64,000 nt of DNA from Lytechinus variegatus (taxonomy: Eukaryota > Echinodermata > Echinoidea > Temnopleuroida > Toxopneustidae). Made by a program: the position numbers and the translations under genes. Each line of letters starts with the position of its first letter. The first letter of the stretch is position 1. The stretch spans positions 2,094,001-2,158,000 of the forward strand of contig NC_054757.1 in assembly GCF_018143015.1 (NCBI RefSeq), read 5' to 3'. This document shows, piece by piece, positions 1-12,600 of this stretch. The notes under the pieces are model-generated. The model did not search any database, was not told the origin of the DNA, and worked only from the letters and a program-made list of their open reading frames with translations.

Positions 1-646
1 GAAGAAATTCTCATTAATGGGAAAGAAGCTTATTCAAGGCAATTGCGTAAAGAATATGTTTTTTTTAATAGAAAGAGGGGATAGAAACAGACAAAGGTAG
101 TAATTCTGTCTTAAACAAGTGAAGACTATTTGTTTTATTGTTTTTATAGGTCTGAGAAGAATAGTAGAATAAAAAAAATGTATAAGTCACTCCCATGAAA
201 TATAATTTAAATTGGCCTATAACAACTTTTTTGTGATTATTTTCCTGGACTGCAACCTCCCTATGTCCCTCTCCCACAAGAGAGATGATAAAACGGCAGA
301 GCTATAAAATGGCAAATATTGACAAAATATTACATAATGATTGCTACATTAATCAAAGTAGGCCTAAATTTAATGTGGTTTTAAGATGCGTGATAATTGA
401 TTTTCTTTGACTGATTTTTTTTCTTCAATTTTAACAATAAAATTGCAAAATATTGCAGTAAAATAAAATCTTTGTCTTCTTATAATGCATGTGATCTCTG
501 CAGTGAAAGTTATCAAGCGAGACATTCAACATCCTTGCTTGACCCCCCCCCCCCCCTCGATGTTGTAGTGGTGACTCGAGTTGCAGCATTCATAACGTAA
601 AACATATTCTAAAGTTATTTCATGTTAATTTGATTTTTTGTCTCAG

Positions 647-697
647 CTACCGAAGCCGACAGATCTGAATACAATCGTTTACACAAGTGGAACAACG
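647..697 (+). CDS. ACSL: ACSL exon with the ATP-loop start
   Basis: Follows a TTTTTTGTCTCAG acceptor and ends before GTGAGT. It encodes 17 residues ending IVYTSGTT, the first half of the AMP-binding P-loop. It ends in phase 0, while the next exon needs one carried base. Confidence 0.88.
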
Positions 698-3600
698 GTG
701 AGTAAAACAATTTTGGAATGCTCTTCCAGGCAAGCAAAAACTGTTAACAATTTTCTTCAGCTTGAAGAAGCACCTAAAAGTGGAATCTAATCAAGAACAG
801 TACACAGCACACATTTTGTACAGTTGGTTTCTAGTATTGTAGATTATGTAGGTTATGTTAAAATATTATCTTGTTTAATATATTAGGTAGATTATCGTTT
901 GCTTCAGGTGTTTACAAATTATTTGACCGATGGATATTTCTTTTCACCATATTCCAGTACTTGTCGTACTTTATACTTTTTGTTGTTACAACATGTTAAT
1001 GTTTTATACTAACAATGCCCATTGGAAATAAGCATCAAGGTGAACTCTTAGAAAAAAGGTTCTTAGAGGTTTTCTGTATATACCTGTGCCGTATTTGGAA
1101 TATTTAAAAGGTTCCCTGAAAAGTTCTAAACAGCCATTTGTAGGTTCTTTATATTTTCTATAGTTCTTGAGCACGTAAAGAACCTTATTGGGAGCCCTTT
1201 ATTGAGGGCTCCAAATACGGGAAAAAAGGTTTACAATTCATTCCTTTTTTGAGTGGTGCTCAGGGGATTTGCTTGTGCCTTAATCATTATCGTGTTATTT
1301 TCCAAAGGATCAGAAAAAAGGACGAAACCACAATTTGACAGGAATAAATAGTAGTGTGTATGAAATCTCTATATTGATAAATAAATCACGGGATTACAAC
1401 AGGGGCGTCGATCCATTTTTCAGATTGGGGGTGGGGGCAAAATCATGAATCATCTTTCCAAAAGGCGGTCGATCACACAAAATAAACAAACTCTCTCTCA
1501 CACAAACACATATGCCAATATATATTATATGACTCATGAGATAGAGACACATATCTCACCAACAAATCAATGCGAGCGCGAAGCGCGAGCTTACAATTTC
1601 TTTATATTCTGACCTGAAAGCTTTATATTCTAAGCATTTTTGGTACTAATGATTAAGATGGGTATCTAAAAAAAACGATAGATGCCCACGCGAAGCGCGA
1701 GCTGAAAATTTAGATATTTCAATCTGAAATAAATAGTTTAATGGACGTTTTTAATAGAGAACAGGATATATATCCAACAAAAGATTATTGCAAATCGAAG
1801 TTGGAGTTCTTTTGAGGTTTAGAACTGAAAACGGGACATTCTATTCACCTATTTGATCGTGAAAAGTATGGGTTTTGCTACAGAAATGATGCGAGCGCAA
1901 AGCGAGCTGAATTTTTTTTATATTCCAATCTGAAAAGCGGACATTTTGAGCACGATTTTAGACAAAGAACAAGTTGTGTATCTCAATCTCGTTTGCTGAT
2001 TTTTTTTTGTAACATTACAATCTTATTTTATTTTTTGCACATGCGGAATTATTGGGGCCCCCTCCCCCCCCCCCCCAGGATCGACGCCTCTGGATTACAA
2101 TGTGTTTTAGATTGTCATTAAATCCCCCTCCCCACTTTAGATCATTTTGACCCCTGTTTAACGAGTATATATTTTCGAGTTTCATTTTCTTTCATTATTG
2201 GATAAATAAACCCTAAGGTGGGTTCACTACAGGGAAGACAGTTCATTAATTGAAAGCTGCTGTTTAAACCTTAAAATTACATTGCTTGATCATAAGATAT
2301 AAGGACTCATTCAGAATTTATCACATGAGATGTATACCTTTTCCCTGGAAAAAATTATGTCCAGCAAAAAATTTATCACCACCGTCACTCACGGACTTGG
2401 GAGATTTTTTTTTTTTCGTTGAAAAATAACAAGTGAAAAGGAATAAGGGAGTATGCCGTTCACTGTCACACCCCCCCCCCCCTCCCTCCTATCTGGGCTT
2501 GCACAGTTATTCATTCGTTAGTTTTAGGTTAGAAAATGCTTAAGACGATGAATCCCTTGTTTGCAAATAATGGCGTAATTAATTGCGACGGTCGTTAGGT
2601 GATATTGCTATTGTCTTATATTTCTTCTCCTCCTGTCTTTACATCTTACAGGGACACCAAAAGGTGTGCCGCTCACACAAGGTCATCACATAGTAAACCA
2701 TGCTTATGTACATTCCGCCTTTGATGTGAGTAGAAACATTAGTTTGAAATTTGGTAAATTTTCTCAAAATATAGCGATCCTCAAATTGGCAATATCATTA
2801 AAAAACAGGCAATTTGGCAATATCATTAAAAAACAGGGAGTTTCTATTATTATGATGTTTTGTATTACGACTTCTTTGTGGTTTATCCAAGTGTCATCTC
2901 CTCATGAGCAATATCTATTTCATGGCAAATGTATTTCGGTAAAGAGATGACAGTAGACAGATAATCAGATTTGAGAAAAAAAAATGAAAATGCACTTATA
3001 AGCCCTCAACATGTAATGGAGATTTGTCTTTAAATCGCTTGCATTTTAAAGCAATTATTTCACACTGAAGATTTTGACTTTTCAAACTTGTATTTAACGG
3101 CTATCACTTTTTACGATGTTGATGAATTTGATTCCTAAAATGTCTCATCTCTTTTCCTTCTTTTATTAAAATTGTATTTGTTGATTTATTTATTTGCATA
3201 CCTAGTCTCAAAAAACATTAATGCTCTTTAAAGCTCTTTAAAAACAAAACAAAAATTAAAATACTATATGAAGAAGACACATCAGACTCATGTGGACGTT
3301 CAAGTCAGTTTGAAAGCTATAATACGATATGTCAAGACATGATAGAGTGTAAAGAATAGATATGCTAAGATATTATATTTTGGAAATTTGTCACTGAAGC
3401 CAGGAAGTGGAATCACCAAAGACTATACAGTGATTGTTGTCCTTGTCAAGCCATTGAGAACTGAAACAAAAAAAAGAACATGTTTAAAGAGCCTCTATAC
3501 AATAGAACAAAATTAGACTACGTTTCAGTTCCAATCTTACCCCCTTATTTCATTACAAGGTCCCATCATTCGGCAGCCCAGATGATTACCATCTAAGCTA

Positions 3601-6600
3601 TCTACCTCTAGCACATGTCTTCGAAAGAGGTAACATGGTAAGAATTCTTACCCTCTAATCACACCCTATAGTTTCTTTCTTAACCCCCCCCCTTGCCTTA
3701 TTACCCCTTATAGTTTCATTCCTTACCCCTATAATTTTGTTTCTTACCCCCGTCATTTCCTACGTACACCACCCTTAAACTTTCATTTCTTACCTATACA
3801 ATTTAATTTCCTTCGTACACCCCCCCCCCTCGTTAAAGTTTCATTCTTACCCCTATAATTTTCACGATGATTAGTTTATTTTGGTGAAGGTATTCCGACG
3901 GATTAACATGTATTAATTCGTGTGGGGTGAACCCTAAACGGAGAGCAGACGAGTATGAAGAAATACTCGTATATGCAAAAATGAATTTACTAAAGATCAC
4001 TGATCAGTGATTTCTTTGTGAATATTGCGACAATACCGATAAATTTCATGCAATATTTTCTCTAATTTGAGTTTTTATAATGATGTTGATGTTATTTTTG
4101 TATAAATATAATGTTCTTTATATTATGTTTATTTTCATTTCTGTATATATATAATGCTCATTGAATTGTTGATTATTTGGACACTAAAATAAATAGATTT
4201 AATTTGATTTAGTTCAAATTAAGAAACTGGAATATTAGAAGACGGGCAATTCCATCATGGAATTTCCATGAATATAGTGCATACGTCGGATAAACGTTGG
4301 ACAATCATGATATATAATTTGTCTCTGTTTGTATTTGTTATTGGAATATTTAGTGCTCTGGAAGAAATTACGATTTGGGCAGTCCATGAAATGAAGTAAG
4401 CACTACGAGAAAAATGTGATGAAATTTGATGAATATCTTGTGGAATTTCCTGTAGGAAAACAAATCTAGTAAGTTAATTAGTTGCTTTGGATTCTAAGGC
4501 TGTCCCTGATGTACTTTTTTATTCAAATCACACAGTATCATGGGATGATACAGGGCACGCGTGTAGGATTTTTTCAAGGCGATCCCTTACTCCTGCTTGA
4601 CGACCTTCAGACTTTGAAACCTACTGTCTTTTTCGCTGTTCCCAGAATTTTCAACCGAATACATCACCAGGTAGGTAATAAAGCAAGTGCGAATAGTAAC
4701 AGCAAAATTATATTCAATGTGTTTTCGGAATTTTCATACTTTATTTATCCATTTTCAACGTAATATGAAAATAGTAATTATGTCATTACGATTTTCTTTT
4801 ATGTCCATTTAATATCATTGAAAAGCAAAGTATTACTCTCGAATGAGAGTAAACAACTACTTTATAAACGTAATGTCATGATTTTTTTTTAATCAAGACA
4901 ATGGAATTCGGCAATCTTTGCTTGTCCAATTCAACATAATACCAAAGAAGAAATTTCCTTCCATAACTGTCATGACTGTAGGATATTAAGTCAATGATAT
5001 ATGAAGGGAATGAATAAGAATATTATTATCCTTTTTTTTTCTTATTCAATTCATTATCAATTAGTGAGGAGTTTAGTTTGAATTCAGAGAATAATTCTGA
5101 CTTAGGCCTACTCTAGTAATCTATGTTCTATTTTCCTCGCAGTGCATATAATATCTGCTCTCATTTTTTTTTTCATCCCAGGTGAATCTATTTCACTCTT
5201 CAATTTTCAAAGCATTTTCAGTCGATTTATTGGATCATTATCATTTTTGTCTCGCCTGCATAGCAGAGCGAGACTATAGGCGCCGCTTTTCCGACGGCGG
5301 CGACGTCGTAATCAAGTTTTACTTATTGTTTTGCACGAGTCTTTGGTCACATGATCAAGGTCAAATGTCATTTAGGGTAAATAAATATAGTGTTTCATAT
5401 CATTATGAATGTTGTTTTTTGTGAATAATTATTCAGTAGTCATTTTCGAGTCAGCACTGCTGATATATTGAATCGTGTAATGCAGACGAGAGGCGTTCCA
5501 CTTGTTTCACATCTTGATAACAATGAATTTCTCTTTCTCTTTTTTGTCCAGATAACGTTAGGAGTGACAAATTCCAGTCCCTTGAAACGTTTTATCTTCA
5601 ATTTCGCTTATCAACAGAAGTTGAAAAATTTACAAAAGTAAGTCTAAAAAGTCATTCGTTTACCAGTAAAAAACTGGGAAATGGTTAATGTGCAATGATT
5701 ATAGATCTATCAAATTCATATGGTAAGACAGTCTAACTTGTCTCGCAATTGATTTTTGTTTAACTTATGCCCCCCCACACACGAAGCTTTGAGGAAAATC
5801 CATAAAAGATTAAGAATGTTATTAGAATTTGATTTTTTTCTGACGTCATATGCAGGAGCGAGTGTGAAATTATTTGTGTATTGATATACTGAAAGTACAA
5901 TAAAAAAACTCCTTTTATTTAAATGATTCAATTTCATTGATTTTTTTTTCATCAAACGATATTGTATAGGAAATGTGCTCGCATATGACGTTACAAATCA
6001 CATATAATAAAAAGTCTAATAATTTTTATATTCTTTGATCGATTTTCCTCAAACCTACACCAATATTTTTGTTTCTGCTTTTTTTTACAATAAACTTTTT
6101 TGTCAGGGTGAACATTCCTATTAAGGCAACTGATGTATCAATGTGATTATTACGATTCATTCATAATGATATCTATTTGGATTTTATCTGAATTCTGACA
6201 TTCATTTTTTATACTCTTCTTCTAATCTCTTTCTTTTTATTTGTACTTCTTATTATTCGTCTCTTTTTTTATTTTACTTCTTGAAAAAGCATAGGCGTGA
6301 TTGTCCTCTGCCCACTATACATAGCCCCGCCTGGTGTATTATTTCAATTTCAGCAGGTAGAAAAGGACGAACGATTGTGACAACTATAATTCTGCAGAAT
6401 TTCATTTATAGCATACAATTTTTTTCAACAAATAACTTTAAATGATTTATTTTTTTATTCATACTGTTGGTTCTCCCTGCTCTCAACTCGTCCCCTTATC
6501 CATTTCTTTCTCTTTGTCTTCTTCTTCTTCCTCCTCTCTCGCCTCCCTCTCTCTCTTCCCTCTTCTGTAATAGCTTTATTCTATCTCTTACCCTCCACTC

Positions 6601-9600
6601 TTCGTCTATTTCTTTTTTTTTCATTATCAGCCTCCATTCTTTACCTTCTTTTTTTCATTATCTCTTCTTCTTTTTTCCCCCTTTTGTCCCTTTTCTCCTC
6701 CTCCTCGATTTATTAAATATAGTTCCCATTATCATTACTTTTTTTCGTTTCAGAGGTATAATATCAAAAGACACAATCTGGGACAAACTAGTGTTCAAGA
6801 AGATTCAGGTAAGATTGTTGGATGTTCCCTAGGGAGTGAGGAAAGGGCATACATTGTGGTCGGGCGAGCCAAGATCTAAATGACGGTGGTAATAGTATAC
6901 CGTACATCGCTTTGAGACGCCATTTTGTTTTATAAGAGAAATATTAACAGAATAGTGCGAAATATTGTTATTATTGTTACTCATACAATTTTTTTCCGAT
7001 ATGAAATTACTATACATGCAATCGAAAAGTCAACAAAAAATGAAATCTATTAAAGAAAAAAACAGTACAGAACAACTCCCTTATGTCAATTCTTTCAACG
7101 CCAACTAAAATCTGTATAGACATAGGCCTATAGACAGGATGGAAGAATCAATTCCCCCTCATATTACTCAATCATCACCATACCATAATGAGTAAGAACA
7201 AGATTGACCGTTACTTAATTTGAAAGCATATTAATCTCGTCCACATGAAGTGAATATTTTCACGTATTCTCGAAGAGGGAGTGTTTCGTGAAAGTTGCCG
7301 GCACTGACTAAATTCTAGCTCTAACAATAAGTGAAATCCTTGGTTTTGATCGGTCGAGAAGGGCTGGTATCTGATTATCACTATGGTAACCGTTAGAGCT
7401 GACAACTTTTCAGTAGTGCTGACAGGCTTCATGAAATGGTGTCCTGGAAGATCCATCAAGAATCGTGAAAGACCTCGGAGATCTTTGAAAGTTCGTTGAA
7501 GGACCCTTGAAACATCAAGCAAGTTTCATAGTCTTAAAGCAGTCTTTCAGAGGTCTTCCTCTCTGTGGAATGGGGGTTTAGTGATAATGTTGATTTATTC
7601 TTCCTTTTTCTTTTCGTTTAGGATATCTTTGGCGGAAGGATGCGCTTTTTATTTTCTGGTGCCGCTCCCCTCTCGGGGGAAGTTGCCACCTTCTTTCGTA
7701 TAACAGTGGGATGTCCGGTATGTTTTCATTCTAAATAATCGTTAAATGCTGATTAAGCCTAAAATAAATTTCTTTGACTAAATGAATACGACAAGAGAAA
7801 GAGAGAAAGAGGAGGTGAGAATGGGGAGAGCCGAGGGAGATGAACGTCGTGTAATTCATCTTTCAGCGCATCCGTTTGAAACAAGTAAACTGGAGTTGAT
7901 GGCGCTTATCCCACAGCTACCATTGCGCCAAATGGAAAAAAAAGGAATGACTTTGAGATAGACGGCTTTTTCTTAATCTATTGTCGAAATCGAAATTATA
8001 TCACAAAAAGTTTTGAAAATTAGGTGAGCGGATTAATGAATCATTGGAGCATGATATTCTTCATATAAACTGGTGCATTGTGTTTTGCGATTCTTAGGCT
8101 ATGACATGGGCAGAAATATGGTCGTAAATCTGTCCCTAAAGATAGGGGGACCAGGGCTGGAAACTTTGATAAGCAAAAAAAAAATACACGGTCGTTTAGT
8201 CCAAAATACATGTATTATTTCGATGGGGAATGATGTATTTTACTCCATCATAAAATACCAAAAATAGGGGGATGGGACATTTGATATTGTGTCCCCCCCC
8301 CCTATTTTTGGTAGGGGGACGTCGCCCCCACTGGGATTTCCGCCCATGGGCTATGACACTTTGTGTGTATACAGTTTAACCAACACAAATGACGTTAATA
8401 CAACCGATGGTATGTCAGTCGAAATAAACGCAGGCTTAATCGGTCTTGAGTAACTTTCGTTAGCATTAAGTTAAACTGGCGCTTCATCTAATAGTCTTAT
8501 TGTAATATTTCTTTTAATTCTTTACAGTTTTTCGAAGGCTACGGACAGACTGAAACCACCAGCATCATCACTCACACCATCGATATCGATATGACACCAG
8601 GTCACGTGGGTGTGCCAGGGGGTGACATGGAGATCAAACTAGTCGACGTCCCCGATCTCAACTACCATGCCAAGGACGACGAGGGAGAGGTACAATGATG
8701 TAGCATTTATTCGATAATTTTTATGTTCATCATCGTCGTGATCGTACAGGGCCCCGTCTTACAAAGAGTTATGATTGAATGATTCAATCAATCGTAACTC
8801 TATGGAAATCCATAAATGTCATAATTTTTTCTTCAGGAAATTTGCACAATGTCCTTTGTAAACAAAGAGAAGCACAGGGATTTTTGAAGAAAAAATGACT
8901 GCATGAATATACATCATAGCTAGAAAATATTTTGAACAAACATGCAGAATAGATGTTGACGTTGCTGGCCGTCCATAGTTGTGATTGACTGGATCAATCT
9001 CATCTCTTTGGAAGACGGGGCCCAAAATGGCAGATCTATAGTTCCCACTGTCGCCATTCACGCCACGAACGCCGCGATTGACCTTTGTAGTTAATCGCAT
9101 GAGCTCTCGTTTCCATGACGCACGACGTATTTCAGAACACAGTTAATATATTGAAAAATGCCCGTTAAATGACAATGAACAGCTGGGAGGTCTTTCTCGA
9201 AAATGGTGTGGACTAAGTTTCGGAGCTGACGGATAAATAAATGAATAAATAAATAAATAAATAAAAATGAATGTGAATAAATAAATAAATAAATAAATGA
9301 ATAGATAAATGAATAAAAATAAATATGAATAAACGAATAAATAAATGAATAGATAAATAAATATTTCCTCCATCTCAGATATGCGTCCGTGGAAAGAATG
9401 TATTTACAGGGTATTACAAAGATCCTGAGAAAACCAAAGAAGCATTGGACGAGGATGGATGGCTTCATACTGGTGATATAGGTCGGTGGAATAAAGTAAG
9501 TAACTACACAGTAAAACGCTCTTTACTCTCTAAAAAAGTTTAACCCATTATTGGATAAAATGGGAACGTGTATGTTTGTTGGGTACAAAATGTTGCGTTG

Positions 9601-12600
9601 AAATTTACCCTTCAAAAATGCATTTTGCCCAATATTGGGGGAAAAATTCGCATACATTCCTAATTCCGAAGCTACGTTAGTCCGAAGGTACGTTAATCCG
9701 AAAACGAAATAAGGTTCGTACTTCCGAAGGTTCGTTAGTCCGAAAACTAAGTGATTAACGAACCTTATTTCGTTTTCGGACTGACGGCCTTCGGAACAAC
9801 GAACCTTATTTCCTTTTCGGATAAACCAACCTTCGGAACACTGAACCTTATTTCGTTTTCGGATCATCGAACCTTCGGAATAACGCCACAAATGTTCGGA
9901 TTAATGAACCCCTTTACGTTTTCGGATTAACGAACATCGAGGAATAGGCAATTTACGTGTTTCGGAATTACGAACCTTCGGAATAAAGACCCTTCGGAAT
10001 TACGAACCTTCGGAATTACGAAGTGGAACCGAAAAATTACCCAGCAAACATGCAATTTCCCTTTCTACCCGATATTGGATAAAGTTTTGTTCTCTGTCGT
10101 GTTTAGAGTGTTCCATGGCCGTACGCAGCGGGGGCAGGGACAGGGCTACAGTTGCTCCCCAGAAATTGTGAAAACGTACATTTTTTCATGTTTTTTTACT
10201 GACAATTGTCACAAATTCACCAAAAGTTTGCACGAATTCCTTCAATTTCACTTACAAATCTGCGAATCGAGCCCCCATGACAAGCTTGGTTCCTATCTTT
10301 CGAATTTCTTCAAGATGTTGTAAGCGTCTTGCCTCCCCCCCCCCCCCCCCGGAAAAAAAATTCTGCCTATATCCATGCTCTTTACAACTTGGTTTACTGT
10401 ACGAACTGGTCAAGTATTGTTTGGATTTTAAACATGATATTTGAAATTTAAGTTCCAATGTACAATTTGGAATACTTAGTGCTAATAAATTGAACGTTGT
10501 TTACTTCTTTTAGCATACATTGTTTAAACTATCCATACAACCGGAAGTTAATTTACTAAACCAAGAGTTGTATAAAATTCATGCACGTTGCTTTACTTTT
10601 TTAAATTTTGTATAACATTAAGGGCTTAAATATGTAGACATTTTCGATTTATTCATGGCGTATATTTTGTGTGCATCATTTTTTTTCCTTAAAATTTTTC
10701 GTGTTTTTTTTTCGTGTGTTTGGTGTTCGCGAAGTATTGTGTAAGTGGGTATAGAAGCCTGGAGGAAGAAGAATGCAATGGGAAGGAAAACGAAGAATAA
10801 ATTTTCTTGAATCTTGAATACTGCTGAAGACAATATACATAAGGGCGAGATTAACATATTATTTAATTTCATTACGAATTTTGTTTTCATTCCAACAAAA
10901 AGTAAAGTTATTAATCAAGTTCTTCCATATTGCTTGCCTTATTTCCCTCCTATATCATAGAACGGTACGTTATCTGTCATAGATCGTAAGAAGCAGATAC
11001 TGAAATTGGCACAGGGGCTTTACGTTGCTCCAGAAAAGGTGGAGAATTTATACGCCAGGCTCCCGCTTCTCACCCAAATCTTCGTGTACGGTGACAGTAT
11101 GAGAGTGAGTTATTCATTGGTTTATATTGGGGTTTTATATGGGGGCGTCGGTTTATTCCCAATTGGTCTAATTGCCAATTCGTCCAATTGCCAACTCGTC
11201 TACTATCATTTTTGGTCTACCATCAGTTCGTCCACTATCCATATGGTCTGATTGCCATTTCGTCTACTCACCATTTCGTGTACTAACCAGTTGGTCCAAT
11301 AGTGATTTCGTCCATATACCATTTGGTCTAATTGGGTGATATGAATGGAAAGAAAATGGATATTAGACGACCGACTGGTTATGAGACGAAATGGTCAAAT
11401 ACGAACTGGTGATCAGATGAAGTGATGACTGGACCAAATGGTTTTTTAGACGATATGTTAATGGACTGAATGGCATAAGACTAAATAAAGGTAGACTATG
11501 ATTGTGATGAGTGGACGAGTTGGCAATAAACGATTATTATAACGTGTGGAGTAGCTGCTCGTTAATGACGTCACAAATCTAAAACTTCAAATTCTAATAT
11601 TTAATGGATTTTCATCAAACGTTCACCAATATTCTTCAATATTTTTTCTGCTATTTTGCCACACACTTTTTGTCAGGGAGAGTTTCCCCTTTAAGTGCTA
11701 TACATAAGGGTCAATTATCATAATTATAATTATTTGCTTATCATGGAGAAGGACAGAAATCTAAATTCATAATTACGTTTCGCACTCAGATATACTAAAG
11801 GTGCCAATTTCTAGCCCGTCGTCTGCTCTTAGTATTTTTGTATACTGTATACTGGCATATCTCGCCAACGTGACGACTTGTCGCTTCTCGGGTCTTACTC
11901 CTTTTATAAACATAACATATACATGTTTATATTATTCATTCTTTGGCTTCTCATAATCTATAAACACCGTTTCCAATCACCCCCCCCCCCGAACACTTTT
12001 CTGTCATAATATTACTCCTTTCTTCTTGACAGGATTTCATTGTTGGAATAGTGGTTCCCGATCCACAAGAGTTGGAGAAAGTAGCCAGGTCTGTGGGTGT
12101 GACTGGATCGTTTGAAGAACTTTGTCAAAATAAGGTGAACTTCATACCACAGGCACACTAAACAAAATCTTACCCTTGATCATTTCATTATATTTCAAAT
12201 TACGAAGTGTTAGAGTTGGATTTTTCATGGATAAGACCATTTTGTTATGATGAAATGCTATTGTGATTTTGATAGTAAATGCTTCGATCTGCAAACCGTT
12301 GGATGATAATATAATGCAGAGTGGAATACAATGCAATACATCATCAGAGATAAATGTAATACTCTATTGAGGTTTATTGTAAAGTGCACTGACCTATACT
12401 CGGAGCTGGATTCATATCAATTGCCGTTCCGCTTGCGGAAGAAATGTAAAATGCATTTATCCTATTCTCATTTTGGTAGAAAGTGACCGGAGAAGTATTG
12501 AGGGTGCTTCAGAAACACGGCAAGGCAGAAGGTCTTCAAGGATTCGAACAGGTATTGAGAATGATATTGGTGTCGTGGGGATCATGGTTGTGGTGATGGT

